A DNA stretch of 64,000 nucleotides, taken from Hyphomicrobiales bacterium (GTDB lineage Bacteria; Pseudomonadota; Alphaproteobacteria; Rhizobiales; Rhizobiaceae). The position numbers were made by a program, and so were the translations under genes. The notes under the pieces were generated by a model. It ran no database searches and was not told where the DNA came from. It saw only the letters and a program-made list of their open reading frames with translations. Location of the stretch: the NCBI GenBank assembly GCA_900470155.1, contig UBZT01000004.1, forward strand, positions 420,583-484,582, given 5' to 3'. The number at the start of each line of letters is the position of its first letter. The stretch's first letter is position 1. Below are positions 19,745 through 28,917 of the stretch, in pieces.

Positions 19745-20782
19745 ATGAAAAGCATCCTGAAACGGCTGAGCGCTCTCGTGATTGGCCTGGGTCTGACGAC
19801 GGGCTTGACCGCCGGTCTCGTCACGCCGGCCTTCGCTGACGCCGAGTTGCTCAATGTCTCCTATGATCCGACGCGGGAATTCTACAAGGAATATAACGAG
19901 GCATTTGCGAAGCACTGGCAGGAAACAGCGGGCGAAGCGGTGTCGATCCGCCAGTCGCATGGCGGCTCCGGCAAGCAGGCCCGCGCCGTGATCGATGGTC
20001 TCGACGCCGACGTGGTGACGCTGGCGCTTCAGGGCGACATCGATGCCATTGTCGAAAACACCGGCAAGATCGCCAAGGACTGGCGCGGCCGCCTGGAAAA
20101 CAACTCTTCTCCTTATACCTCGACCATCGTCTTCCTCGTGCGCAAGGGCAATCCGAAGGGCATCAAGGATTGGGGCGATCTGGTGAAGGGTGACGTGCAG
20201 ATCGTCACGCCGAATCCGAAAACCTCCGGCGGTGCGCGCTGGAACTATCTCGCCGCCTGGGCCTGGGCGCACAAGGAGTTCGGCGGCGACGAGACGAAGA
20301 TTAAGGAGTATATCACCGAGATCTTCCGCCGCGCCCCCGTGCTTGACACCGGCGCCCGTGGCTCGCTGACCAGCTTTGCCCAGCGCGAGATCGGCGACGT
20401 GCTGCTGTCGTGGGAAAACGAGGCGCATCTCGCCGGCCAGGAATTCGGCGCCGATGCCTTCGAGATCATCACCCCGTCGCAGTCGATCCTCGCAGAGCCG
20501 CCGGTGGCCGTCGTCGATGCCAATGTCGATGCCAAGGGCACGCGCAAGCAGGCGGAAGCCTATCTCGCCTATCTCTATTCGGAAGAGGGTCAGCGCCTTG
20601 CCGCCAAGCATTTCTACCGTCCGTCCAAGCCCGAGCTTGTTGCAGCCGACGCGCTGACAGCCCTTCCCAAGGTCGATCTGGTTACCATCGACGACCCGAT
20701 CTTCGGCGGTTGGGCCAAGGCGCAGCCGACCCATTTCGGCGACGGCGGCATCTTCGACCAGATCTACAAGCCGGCACGCTGA
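19745..20782 (+). CDS. sbp: Sulfate-binding periplasmic protein of the ABC transporter
   Basis: 345 residues with a Sec signal (SALVIGLGLTTGLTAGLVTP then AFADAE, cleavage after FADA or so). Conserved Sbp/CysP features include SYDPTREFYKEYNEAFAKHW, IRQSHGGSGKQARAVIDGL (sulfate contacts) and TPNPKTSGGARWNYLAAW. GAGGAGGAAG precedes the ATG. It delivers sulfate or thiosulfate to CysTWA. A 14-bp stem hairpin follows the stop, probably protecting the sbp mRNA relative to the permease genes, as periplasmic proteins are needed in excess. Confidence 0.96.
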   Translation: MKSILKRLSALVIGLGLTTGLTAGLVTPAFADAELLNVSYDPTREFYKEYNEAFAKHWQETAGEAVSIRQSHGGSGKQARAVIDGLDADVVTLALQGDIDAIVENTGKIAKDWRGRLENNSSPYTSTIVFLVRKGNPKGIKDWGDLVKGDVQIVTPNPKTSGGARWNYLAAWAWAHKEFGGDETKIKEYITEIFRRAPVLDTGARGSLTSFAQREIGDVLLSWENEAHLAGQEFGADAFEIITPSQSILAEPPVAVVDANVDAKGTRKQAEAYLAYLYSEEGQRLAAKHFYRPSKPELVAADALTALPKVDLVTIDDPIFGGWAKAQPTHFGDGGIFDQIYKPAR

Positions 20783-20806
20783 ACAAGACGTCCTCCCAGG
20801 GACAAC

Positions 20807-20838
20807 AAGCCCCGACCTCGTTTGCGAGGCCGGGGCTT
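20807..20838 (+). promoter_or_regulatory. Intercistronic hairpin between sbp and cysT
   Basis: AAGCCCCGACCTCG-TTTG-CGAGGCCGGGGCTT: a 14-bp stem with a single mismatch and a 4-nt loop, with no T-run. It is likely an mRNA-stabilising or attenuating hairpin rather than a full terminator, setting unequal expression of sbp and the permease genes. Confidence 0.7.
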
Positions 20839-20880
20839 GAATGCGGCACGGGATAAGGCATCATCAATGCGGAATATGGA

Positions 20881-21732
20881 ATGACGGGACAGCTCATGAA
20901 GAACTGGCGCCAGCCGAGCATCTTGCCAGGGTTTGGCCTGACGCTTGGCTATACGATCACCTATCTTACCCTGATCATCCTGATCCCGCTGGCGGCCCTG
21001 GTGCTCCGCACGGCATCCCTCGGCTGGACCGATTTCTTTGCGGTCGTCATGGATGAGCGCACCCAGCTTGCGCTGCGCATCTCCTTTGGCGCCGCCCTGA
21101 TCGCGGCGCTGGTCAATGTCGTCTTCGGCGTCATCGTCGCCTGGGTTCTGGTCCGCTATCAGTTTCCCGGCCGCCGCCTGCTCGATGCGGTGGTCGACCT
21201 GCCGTTTGCTTTGCCGACGGCCGTTGCCGGTATCGCGCTCGCCGCCCTCTATGCCAAGAACGGCTGGATCGGCGGCCTGCTCGATCCGCTCGGCATCAAG
21301 GTTGCCTTCACGCCGCTCGGCATTGTCGTTGCGCTGATCTTCATCGGCCTGCCCTTTGTCGTGCGCACGGTGCAGCCGGTGATGGAGGAGCTCGACCGCG
21401 AGGTCGAGGAGGCGGCAGCGACGCTCGGCGCCAGCCGATTCCAGACCATCCGCCGGGTCGTGCTGCCCAGCCTGACGCCCGCCATCCTGACCGGCTTTGC
21501 GCTCGCCTTTGCCCGGGCCGTTGGTGAATACGGCTCGGTCATCTTCATCGCCGGCAATATCCCCTATGTGTCGGAAATCGCACCGCTCCTCATCGTCATC
21601 CGGCTGGAAGAGTTCAATTATGCCGGCGCGACGGCCATAGCCTCGATCATGCTGCTCATCTCGTTTGCCATGCTGCTGTTCATCAACCTGCTGCAGATGT
21701 GGAGCCGCCGGAGATATGCCAATGTCCGCTGA
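20881..21732 (+). CDS. cysT: Sulfate/thiosulfate ABC transporter permease CysT (CysU)
   Basis: 283 residues (an internal ATG at 20896 is an alternative start). Six membrane segments are visible, from LGYTITYLTLIILIPLAALVL to the last at IASIMLLISFAMLLFINLL. The EAA loop VEEAAATLGASRFQTIRRVV, which docks on the ATPase, is in the fourth cytoplasmic loop. It forms the channel with CysW. Its 3' end overlaps cysW by 11 nt. Confidence 0.95.
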   Translation: MTGQLMKNWRQPSILPGFGLTLGYTITYLTLIILIPLAALVLRTASLGWTDFFAVVMDERTQLALRISFGAALIAALVNVVFGVIVAWVLVRYQFPGRRLLDAVVDLPFALPTAVAGIALAALYAKNGWIGGLLDPLGIKVAFTPLGIVVALIFIGLPFVVRTVQPVMEELDREVEEAAATLGASRFQTIRRVVLPSLTPAILTGFALAFARAVGEYGSVIFIAGNIPYVSEIAPLLIVIRLEEFNYAGATAIASIMLLISFAMLLFINLLQMWSRRRYANVR

Positions 21733-22591
21733 AACAAGCACATCCCGCCGTTTCCGCGATGCGGCGACGGAAACGCCGCTGGCACGTTACATTCTGGTTG
21801 CGATTGCCGTCGGCTTCATGGCGTTGATCCTGCTGATGCCGCTGCTGCTGGTCTTCATCGAGGCGTTCCGCCAGGGCATTCCGGCTTTTTTCGAGGCGCT
21901 TGGCGACGTCGATGCGCTGGCCGCCATTCGCCTGACGCTGTTGGTGGCCGCGATTGCCGTGCCCCTCAATCTGGTCTTCGGCGTCTCGGCCGCCTGGGCG
22001 ATCGCCAAGTTCGAATTCAAGGGCAAGACCTTCCTGACCACCCTGATCGACCTGCCGTTCTCGATCTCGCCGGTCATATCCGGCTTGGTCTATGTCCTGC
22101 TTTTCGGTGCCAACAGCTATCTCGGCCCGATCCTCAAAGGCTGGGGCATCGAGATCCTGTTTGCCGTGCCCGGCATCGTGCTCGCCACGGTCTTCGTCAC
22201 CTTTCCCTTTGTCGCCCGCGAATTGATCCCGCTGATGCAGGAACAGGGCACCGGCGACGAGGAAGCGGCCCTGTCGCTCGGTGCCAGTGGCTGGCAGACC
22301 TTCTGGTATGTCACGCTGCCCAATATCAAATGGGGTCTGCTTTACGGCGTCCTGCTCTGCAATGCCCGCGCCATGGGCGAGTTCGGCGCGGTGTCCGTCG
22401 TCTCCGGCCATATCCGTGGCCTGACCGAAACCATGCCGCTGCATGTCGAGGTCCTCTACAACGAATATAATTTCGTCGCGGCCTTCGCGGTCTCGACGCT
22501 GCTCGCTCTCCTTGCCCTGGTCACGCTCGCGCTGAAGACGATCCTCGAGATCCGTTACGGCGAACAGCTGTCGGCAAGCCGTAAACATTGA
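21722..22591 (+). CDS. cysW: Sulfate/thiosulfate ABC transporter permease CysW
   Basis: 289 residues from ATG 21722, chosen because GGAG lies 8 nt upstream (the ATG at 21716 has only 2 nt). Membrane segments start at [20 protein letters not shown]; the EAA-like loop is [19 protein letters not shown]. CysW pairs with CysT as the inner-membrane channel for sulfate. [15 protein letters not shown] is a conserved CysW block. Start overlaps the end of cysT, so the two are coupled, and cysA follows 13 bp on. Confidence 0.95.
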   Translation: MSAETSTSRRFRDAATETPLARYILVAIAVGFMALILLMPLLLVFIEAFRQGIPAFFEALGDVDALAAIRLTLLVAAIAVPLNLVFGVSAAWAIAKFEFKGKTFLTTLIDLPFSISPVISGLVYVLLFGANSYLGPILKGWGIEILFAVPGIVLATVFVTFPFVARELIPLMQEQGTGDEEAALSLGASGWQTFWYVTLPNIKWGLLYGVLLCNARAMGEFGAVSVVSGHIRGLTETMPLHVEVLYNEYNFVAAFAVSTLLALLALVTLALKTILEIRYGEQLSASRKH

Positions 22592-22604
22592 AAGGTCAGT
22601 CCCG

Positions 22605-23648
22605 ATGGATGTCACGATCAACAATATCCGCAAGGATTTCGGCCAGTTTCCGGCACTGCACGATGTTTCGCTCTCGGTCGGCACCGGCGAGCTGATCGCG
22701 CTGCTCGGGCCCTCCGGCTCCGGCAAGACCACGCTATTGCGGCTGATTGCCGGCCTCGAACAGCCGACCGAAGGCCGGATCTTTTTCGGCGGCGAGGATG
22801 CCTCGCACAAGAGCGTGCAGGAGCGCCATGTCGGCTTCGTTTTCCAGCACTACGCCCTGTTTCGCCACATGACCGTGGCCGACAACATTGCGTTTGGCCT
22901 CAAGGTGCGCCCCAAGGCCACGCGCCCGCCGGCCCATGAGATCAAGACGCGCGTGGCCGACCTGATCGACATGGTCCAGCTGAATGGCCTCGAAAAGCGC
23001 TATCCGGCCCAGCTCTCCGGTGGCCAGCGTCAGCGCGTGGCACTGGCCCGCGCCATGGCGATCGAACCCTCCGTCCTGCTGCTCGACGAACCCTTCGGCG
23101 CGCTCGACGCCAAGGTCCGCAAGGACCTGCGCCGCTGGCTGCGCGAATTTCACGACCGCACCGGCCACACCACCTTCTTCGTTACCCACGACCAGGACGA
23201 GGCGCTGGAACTTGCCGACCGCGTCGTCGTCATGAGCCAGGGCAAGGTCGAGCAGATCGGCACCGCAGACGATGTCTACGACCGTCCGAACTCGCCCTTC
23301 GTCTTCTCCTTCATCGGCGAGAGCTCGCATGTGCCTGTCACGCTGAAATCCGGCGAGATCTTCTTCCAGGGCCAGTCCATCGGCCTGTCCGAACAGGGTG
23401 GTGACTGCGATGGCATGCTGTTCTTCCGTCCGCAGGATGTGGTCCTCACCGATCATTCCAACGCGCTCTCCGGCAAGGTCACCGCCAGCCGCCGCCTCGC
23501 CGGCACCCGCATTGCCGAGATCGACATTTCCGGCAGCGGCGAGGCCCATCACATCGAGATCGAGGTCCCGCTCGAAGCCAATGTCGTCGTCGGCGGCGAA
23601 CTCAAATTCCGTCCGACCAGCTGGAAGATCTTTCGCGATGCTGCGTAA
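22605..23648 (+). CDS. cysA: Sulfate/thiosulfate ABC transporter ATPase CysA
   Basis: 347 residues. Walker [13 protein letters not shown], signature [14 protein letters not shown], Walker [12 protein letters not shown] and the H-loop [11 protein letters not shown] are all intact. The C-terminal ~110 residues (from [15 protein letters not shown]) form the TOBE-type regulatory domain of sulfate importers. It powers uptake through CysTW. Two tandem hairpins follow the stop and probably end the sbp-cysTWA operon. Confidence 0.96.
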   Translation: MDVTINNIRKDFGQFPALHDVSLSVGTGELIALLGPSGSGKTTLLRLIAGLEQPTEGRIFFGGEDASHKSVQERHVGFVFQHYALFRHMTVADNIAFGLKVRPKATRPPAHEIKTRVADLIDMVQLNGLEKRYPAQLSGGQRQRVALARAMAIEPSVLLLDEPFGALDAKVRKDLRRWLREFHDRTGHTTFFVTHDQDEALELADRVVVMSQGKVEQIGTADDVYDRPNSPFVFSFIGESSHVPVTLKSGEIFFQGQSIGLSEQGGDCDGMLFFRPQDVVLTDHSNALSGKVTASRRLAGTRIAEIDISGSGEAHHIEIEVPLEANVVVGGELKFRPTSWKIFRDAA

Positions 23649-23689
23649 GTATCAAATGATCAGATACTGAGGAACGTCAGTTCCTTTTC
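23648..23689 (+). terminator. Tandem hairpins ending the sbp-cysTWA operon
   Basis: AGTATC...GATACT (23648-23668) is followed by AGGAAC-GTCA-GTTCCT and TTTT (23670-23688). The second is a short terminator with a weak T-run. Termination is likely but not strong. Confidence 0.5.
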
Positions 23690-23741
23690 AGCAAATACAC
23701 GCGGTGGTATAGTTCCCCTGTTCGAAAGGGGGAACACGCAC

Positions 23742-24113
23742 ATGCCTATGCTTTCTATCTGGTATTTCCGCACCGCAATCCTGTTTCTGATCGCCGGGAT
23801 CTGTCTCGGCCTCTATATGTCGATCACCCATGAATTCGCGGCGACCGGCGCGCATGCGCATATCAACCTGCTCGGCTGGGTGACGATGGCGATCTTCGGG
23901 ATCTACTACGCACTCAATCCCGTCCAGGCCACAAGCCGCATCGCGCGGCTCCAGTATTTCGTCTACACGCTCGGCATTCTGGTCATGGCGCCGTCGCTGT
24001 TTCTGTTTCTCACTGGCAACACGGCGATGGAGCCGCTGGTGGCGATCTCGTCGCTGGTGACCTTCTCCGGCGTCCTGCTGTTTGCCTTCATTCTGTTTAC
24101 CCGCAAAGCCTGA
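23742..24113 (+). CDS. Small four-helix membrane protein related to cytochrome oxidase subunit I (CcoN-like)
   Basis: 123 residues with four hydrophobic helices. ATGAHAHINLLGWVTMAIFG resembles the helix of heme-copper oxidase subunit I that carries a heme ligand, including the His-x-His-x-x-x-x-Gly-Trp pattern; rhizobia often encode such single short proteins annotated as cytochrome-c oxidase. It is far too short to be an oxidase (subunit I has 12 helices). It may bind heme or sense redox or NO; the function is unknown. No other oxidase genes lie nearby. GGGGGAAC precedes the ATG. Confidence 0.75.
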   Translation: MPMLSIWYFRTAILFLIAGICLGLYMSITHEFAATGAHAHINLLGWVTMAIFGIYYALNPVQATSRIARLQYFVYTLGILVMAPSLFLFLTGNTAMEPLVAISSLVTFSGVLLFAFILFTRKA

Positions 24114-24135
24114 AATCAGGATCCGGCTCTGTCCG

Positions 24136-24171
24136 CAATAAACAGCCAGCGCCTCGTCGAGACGCTGGCTG
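24136..24171 (-). terminator. Terminator of the TRAP transporter operon
   Basis: Read on the minus strand: CAGCCAGCG, an 11-nt loop, CGCTGGCTG, then TTTATTG. The stem is 9 bp and perfect and lies 8 bp after the stop of the large permease gene. Confidence 0.75.
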
Positions 24172-24178
24172 GTCGTGT

Positions 24179-25489
24179 TCACACCAGAAAGATCGAGATG
24201 ATCGGAAAGGCCGTCAGAAGAATGATGCGCAGCAGGTCGGCGGTGACGAAGGGCGTTATGCCCTTGTAGGTCTCGCGCATCGGCACATCGCGCGCCATCG
24301 CCGATATGATGAACAGGTTGAGCCCGACGGGTGGCGTGATCATGCCGATCTCTGCCACCATCAGCACCAGGATGCCGAACCAGATGGCGAAGTGTTCGGG
24401 GCTGAGGCCAAAATCCATGGCAGTCACGATCGGGAAGAAGATCGGGATGGTCAGGATGATCATCGACAGCGAATCCATGATGCAGCCGAAGATGATGTAG
24501 AGGACCAAGATGATGATCAGCACGGTCATCGGGGCGTATCCCTGCGCCGTTACCCATTCCGCGCCCAGTTGCGGCAGCCGCGAGAAGGCGAGGAACGAGT
24601 TGAACACCGAGGCGCCGAGCACGATGAAGAAGATCATGCCGGTCGAGACTGCGGTTTCCTTGAAGCAGTCGAACAGCGCGCCTTTGCTTAGCCCTCCGGC
24701 CTGCCAGGCCACCAGTCCGGCACCGGCAGCCCCGATCGCCGCGGCCTGTGTGGGGGTGAACCAGCCGAGATAGATGCCGCCGACGACGAGGAAGAAGATA
24801 GCCACGACCGGCCAGACCGCAATCAGCGCCGGCACCCTTTCGGCCCAGGGGATGCGCTTTGCCTGACCGGCACTTTCCGGCTTGAGGCGTACATAGATGG
24901 CGATCACCAGCAGATAGGATGCGGCTGCGATCAGACCCGGCACGAAGGCCGCGAGAAACAGCTTGGCGATGTTCTGCTCGGCAAGGATCGCATAGATGAC
25001 CAGTACGACCGAGGGCGGGATCAGGATGCCGAGCGTGCCGCCGGCGGCAAGCGTCGCTGTGGCTAGTCCGCCGGCATAGCCGTTGCGCTTCAGTTCGGGC
25101 AGGGCGACCTGCGCCATCGTGGCAGCCGTTGCCAGCGACGAGCCGCAGATCGAACCGAACCCGGCACAGGCCCCGACGGCGGCCATGGCCACGCCACCCT
25201 TGCGATGGCCGAGAAAGGCAGCGGCCGCGTTGAACAGCGCCTGACTCATGCCGCCGCGCGCCGCAAACTGCCCCATCAGCAGGAAAAGTGGGATGATCGA
25301 CAGCGAATAATTGGCATTGGTCGACCAGGGCAGGGCCTTCAGCTGCGACAGGATCGGCGTCCATTTGCCGAGCACCAGATAGGTGCCGATCACGCCGGTG
25401 CCGAGCATGGCGGCGGCAATCGGGACGCGCAGGAATATCAGAAGAATGAGGACCGGAAACGACCAGAGCCCGATTTCAACACTGCTCAT
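24179..25489 (-). CDS. TRAP transporter large permease (DctM type)
   Basis: 436 residues from ATG 25489, overlapping the small-permease stop by 1 nt (TGATG). About 12 membrane segments; the family block GSICGSSLATAATMAQVALP and the repeat ITPPVGLNLFIIS are visible. TRAP transporters use a sodium or proton gradient to import organic acids caught by a periplasmic binding protein; the DctM subunit is the translocator. The gene order on the minus strand is binding protein, small permease, large permease. Substrate cannot be read from sequence. Confidence 0.95.
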   Translation of the reverse strand: MSSVEIGLWSFPVLILLIFLRVPIAAAMLGTGVIGTYLVLGKWTPILSQLKALPWSTNANYSLSIIPLFLLMGQFAARGGMSQALFNAAAAFLGHRKGGVAMAAVGACAGFGSICGSSLATAATMAQVALPELKRNGYAGGLATATLAAGGTLGILIPPSVVLVIYAILAEQNIAKLFLAAFVPGLIAAASYLLVIAIYVRLKPESAGQAKRIPWAERVPALIAVWPVVAIFFLVVGGIYLGWFTPTQAAAIGAAGAGLVAWQAGGLSKGALFDCFKETAVSTGMIFFIVLGASVFNSFLAFSRLPQLGAEWVTAQGYAPMTVLIIILVLYIIFGCIMDSLSMIILTIPIFFPIVTAMDFGLSPEHFAIWFGILVLMVAEIGMITPPVGLNLFIISAMARDVPMRETYKGITPFVTADLLRIILLTAFPIISIFLV

Positions 25490-26028
25490 CAATGGGCTCC
25501 AAGCGATGCGACGATGGTCCGTCCGCTTCTGATCTCGCGGATGTCGGACAGGATGATGAAGAGGCAGACGAAAAGGTTTGCGATCATCAGGACAAGCGCG
25601 ATCGCAAAGCCCCACCAGACCGGCAGCAGCAGCAGCGCCGTCGTCTCGCCGTTTTCGAATTTGTCGAAGGTGCCGATCGCATGACGCCAGGTCAAAAGGC
25701 CGATCAGCGCTGCGATGATGACGTCGCCGATCAGCTGGGTCCAGTTCATCGCCTTCGCGCCGAAGGCAGAAATCAGGATGTCGACGCCGACATGACCACG
25801 CTTCAGCTGGCAGAATGGCAGGAAGGCAAACACGGCGAGACCACACAATGCCTCGACCAGTTCGATCTCACCGGGCAGCGGCTTGAAGGTGAGGCCGCCG
25901 ATGATCGACAGACCGGTCAGGATGCAGGCAGCGACGAGGCAGAAGCCACCGAAGGCAACCAGAAGGCTGGCAAGCCGCTCGCAGGCCCGTTGCAGGCGTT
26001 CAAAGCTGTTTTGGGAGAAGGTGGCCAT
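25489..26028 (-). CDS. TRAP transporter small permease (DctQ type)
   Basis: 179 residues with four hydrophobic helices (LLVAFGGFCLVAACILTGLS first). FLPFCQLKRGHVGVDIL is the diagnostic DctQ loop with the conserved Gln-x-x-x-Gly-His. DctQ forms a membrane complex with the large permease. It is coupled to the large permease gene by a 1-nt overlap and lies 69 bp from the binding-protein gene, across an intercistronic hairpin. Confidence 0.93.
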   Translation of the reverse strand: MATFSQNSFERLQRACERLASLLVAFGGFCLVAACILTGLSIIGGLTFKPLPGEIELVEALCGLAVFAFLPFCQLKRGHVGVDILISAFGAKAMNWTQLIGDVIIAALIGLLTWRHAIGTFDKFENGETTALLLLPVWWGFAIALVLMIANLFVCLFIILSDIREIRSGRTIVASLGAH

Positions 26029-26055
26029 ACGGCATCCTCGACATGATGTGAAAAT

Positions 26056-26081
26056 CCGGGCGCCGTGCAGACAGCGCCCGG
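26056..26081 (-). promoter_or_regulatory. Intercistronic hairpin between the TRAP binding protein and small permease
   Basis: CCGGGCGC-N10-GCGCCCGG: a perfect 8-bp GC stem at 26056-26081, no T-tract. As with sbp, it probably allows more binding protein than permease to be made. Confidence 0.65.
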
Positions 26082-26097
26082 AAATCGGTTGTGGGAA

Positions 26098-27132
26098 TTA
26101 CTTGCTATACTGCTCGATCAGCGCGACGGCATCCTTGTGCAGCGTGGTGCCGTCCAGGCCCTTGCCGTCCATGTCGGCGATCCACGCCTTGGTCACCGTT
26201 TCGCCGGCGGTCTTCCATCGGGACGTTTCGGTCTCGTCGAGCGTGATCGTGGTATTGCCGGCCTTGTCGGCAATATCCTTGCCGCGCACGTCGCCTTCAT
26301 CCATCGCCACGCCGAACTGCCGTGCCAGCTCCTTGCCGGAATTGGCGTCGATGACCTTTTTCAGGTCGTCGGGCAGGGCGTCATAGCTGTCCTTGTTCAT
26401 CGCAAACAGGAACGTGCCGGTATAGAGACCGTTCTTGCCGGAGAACGCGGTGTGGTTCGGCGCGAGCTCTGCGATCTTGATCGCCGGCGTCACTTCCCAG
26501 GGCACGACCGTTCCGTCGATCACGCTTTTCGACAGGCTTTCCGGCACCGCCGTCACCGGCATGCCGACAGGGGCAGCGCCCATGGCTTCCAGCATCTGGT
26601 TGACCACTTTCGACGTGCCGCGCAGCTTCAGGCCGTTCATGTCTTCCAGCGCCTTGACCGGCTTGGACGCGATCGTGTGGATCAGCCCCGGGCCATGGGT
26701 GTGCACGGCGAGCACGTGGTAGTCCTTCAGCTCGTCGGTCAGGTGCTTTTCATAATAGTCGTAAAACGCCTGCGACGTCGCTTCGCCGCTGGTCATCACG
26801 AAGGGCAGCTCGAAGGCTTCGGACTTCGGGAAGCGCCCCGGCGTATAGCCGAACAGCGTCCAGGTGATATCGACGACACCGTCCTTGACCTGATCGACCA
26901 GATCGGCAGGCTTGCCGCCGAGCTGCATGGCCGGATAAAGCTCGACCTCGATGCGTCCGCCGGAATCGGCCTTGATTTTCTCGGCCCAGGGCGCCAGCAC
27001 CTTGGCGGGGATTGTCGCCTGCGGTGGCAGGAACTGGTGCAGCTTCAGCGTCACCTCGGCCGCAACGGCCGATGTGGACATGGCCGCCAATGCGGCTCCG
27101 GACATTCCGGCAAAAAGGAATTTACGCAACAT
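26098..27132 (-). CDS. TRAP transporter periplasmic substrate-binding protein (DctP type)
   Basis: 344 residues from ATG 27132, preceded by a strong GGAGGAG. The signal peptide KFLFAGMSGAALAAMSTSAV is followed by VAAEVTLKLHQFLP. The family Arg motif and fork are visible in LKLRGTSKVVNQMLEAMGAAP and VVPWEVTPAIKIAEL. It captures a carboxylated ligand; such Arg residues bind the carboxylate. First gene of the minus-strand operon; nearby genes (a hydrolase, lpiA) give no clue to the substrate. Confidence 0.94.
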   Translation of the reverse strand: MLRKFLFAGMSGAALAAMSTSAVAAEVTLKLHQFLPPQATIPAKVLAPWAEKIKADSGGRIEVELYPAMQLGGKPADLVDQVKDGVVDITWTLFGYTPGRFPKSEAFELPFVMTSGEATSQAFYDYYEKHLTDELKDYHVLAVHTHGPGLIHTIASKPVKALEDMNGLKLRGTSKVVNQMLEAMGAAPVGMPVTAVPESLSKSVIDGTVVPWEVTPAIKIAELAPNHTAFSGKNGLYTGTFLFAMNKDSYDALPDDLKKVIDANSGKELARQFGVAMDEGDVRGKDIADKAGNTTITLDETETSRWKTAGETVTKAWIADMDGKGLDGTTLHKDAVALIEQYSK

Positions 27133-27509
27133 GATCTCCTCCAGACGTGCGCGTGACATAGATCGGGGAGATCGGTTGCGCAGCCATGCCGCAACGCCGG
27201 ATGAAAGGACGGGTGCAATTCCGGTCATTTCGCCTCCGGAGATGACGATCCTCCATGATCGCAACGCCTCCCCTAATATGGTTATGTTTGCAGAAGTGCC
27301 GGACGCCCGCAAATAATAATCTCGGCATAATCCATAACGGTACGGATATGTTTCTGCCCGGCGCTCTCCGGGTAAAAGCGCTTCCGGTCTATCTTTCGCT
27401 CGCTCGCCACAGGGTTCGGCTTGGCGAATGATAGGCGGCACAGTATAGGTGCCGCCGGCCCGACCATGATGGTTCGATGCGGGCGGCGAAGGTCAAGGAC
27501 AGGTTTGGC
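27133..27509. other. Divergent promoter region between the TRAP operon and the DUF900 gene
   Basis: 377 bp with AT-rich patches around 27275-27345 (AATAATAATCTCGGCATAAT). It must carry both promoters, but no -35/-10 pair is clearly better than chance. No sigma-54 GG-N10-GC site was found in the minus-strand leader. Confidence 0.35.
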
Positions 27510-28652
27510 ATGAGTGTTTCCCGCGTGACGATGCGCAATGTGCGACCAACCATGGCGCTGGCGGTCTGTCTGGCTATCGGTTTGTCATCCTGCGCTGGCC
27601 GACCCGGTCCCGAAACACTGGCGACGATCGGCGATCTTGATTTCAAACCTGCCAAGGTGGAAACCCTTTTTGCCGTCACCACGCGAGACCGGGCAGAACC
27701 AGGCAAGAATGTCTTCACCGCCGGCAAGGCGCGCACCGTCAACTATGCCAGCTTCGACGTGTCGATCCCGCCAACCCACAAGGCTGCCAACATCGAATGG
27801 CCGAAGGGTTCCAAGGTTGATCCCGAAAAGGATTTCGCCGTCATCGATCAATCGGTGCTGCAGCGCGAGCAATTGCTCGATGCCGTGGCGCGACGCACCG
27901 CAAAGGGCGCTGCCCCGACCGTCTTCGTGCATGGTTACAACTACAATTTCCAGGAAGCGCTGTATCGTCTGGCCCAGTTGAAGACCGACAGCGACATCGA
28001 CGGGTCGCCGATCCTCTTCTCCTGGCCTTCGCATGCCGCCATCCCGGCCTATGTCGCCGACAAGGAATCGGCCACCTATTCGCGCGATGCGCTGGCACAA
28101 TTGCTCGCCGATCTCACCGCTCGAACCAAAGGCACGGATGTCGAGGTCTTTGCCCATTCGATGGGCGGCTGGCTGACGGTCGAGGCGCTGCGCCAGTTGA
28201 AGCTGCAGGGACGCAGCGACGTCTTGGACCGGCTGCGGGTGATCTTGGCGGCCCCCGATATCGATCGGGACGTCTTCGTCTCCCAGCTGGATGTCATCGG
28301 CCTGATGCGCCGTCCGATCACCATTCTTGTCTCGCCGGACGACCGTGCACTGAAGGTGTCCAGCATTCTCGGCGCCGGCTCGCCGCGTGTCGGGGCGGTC
28401 GATGTCACCGATCCCAGGGTCGCCGACGCGGCAAAGGCGGCCGGCGTCAACATTATCGATATATCGTCGCTGGAATCGCTCGATCCCTCCAATCACAATC
28501 GTTATGTCGAGGCGGTGGCCCTGGCAAAGACGTTGAGCAGGCCGACGGCCAATGCCGGTCTTGGCGATGCCGGTGCCTTCATCTTCGATGCCGCCGCCCA
28601 GACCATTTCCAGTCCCTTTTCGTTGGCGGCCACAGTCCTGCGGGGCAACTGA
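27510..28652 (+). CDS. Alpha/beta hydrolase lipoprotein, DUF900 family
   Basis: 380 residues from ATG 27510 (27531 is an alternative). A lipobox CLAIGLSSC gives lipidated Cys28. The DUF900 fold is visible: PTVFVHGYNYNFQEALYRLA, ILFSWPSHAAIPAYV and the nucleophile elbow VFAHSMGGWLTVEAL with Ser in HSMGG. It is probably anchored to the periplasmic face of a membrane as a serine hydrolase. Substrate unknown. lpiA and acvB follow 250 bp downstream on the same strand, so a role in envelope lipid handling is conceivable but unproven. Confidence 0.85.
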   Translation: MSVSRVTMRNVRPTMALAVCLAIGLSSCAGRPGPETLATIGDLDFKPAKVETLFAVTTRDRAEPGKNVFTAGKARTVNYASFDVSIPPTHKAANIEWPKGSKVDPEKDFAVIDQSVLQREQLLDAVARRTAKGAAPTVFVHGYNYNFQEALYRLAQLKTDSDIDGSPILFSWPSHAAIPAYVADKESATYSRDALAQLLADLTARTKGTDVEVFAHSMGGWLTVEALRQLKLQGRSDVLDRLRVILAAPDIDRDVFVSQLDVIGLMRRPITILVSPDDRALKVSSILGAGSPRVGAVDVTDPRVADAAKAAGVNIIDISSLESLDPSNHNRYVEAVALAKTLSRPTANAGLGDAGAFIFDAAAQTISSPFSLAATVLRGN

Positions 28653-28917
28653 GCCCCGCCAACCGCAAACCGCCAGCCACCAACCGGCATCTGGCCTACG
28701 CGCACCATCGTGCTGCGTCACGATGCGCCCACGACACATTGGGGATAGGGTCCGGCCATTTCGGATTTGCTCACCTCCAGGGTTGACCGGCGACGGGATC
28801 CGGTGTCTTGCGCAAGGCAAAGGGTGGATGTCCGTTCGCCAAACGGCGTGACGCAAGCTCCGCTCCATGCATGGACGCTAATGGGCGTTCTATCTCAACG
28901 AATTAGTGGTCTCCCGC
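28653..28917. other. Intergenic stretch upstream of lpiA
   Basis: A TTGACC at 28776 could be a -35 box, with no good -10. The frame upstream of lpiA carries no remnant of the N-terminal flippase domain usual in MprF/LpiA proteins. Confidence 0.35.

Noticed and set aside
27133..27320. Possible sigma-54 site in the TRAP operon leader
   Set aside because: The GGCAC and TGC elements are only 7 nt apart, while sigma-54 needs GG and GC 10 nt apart.
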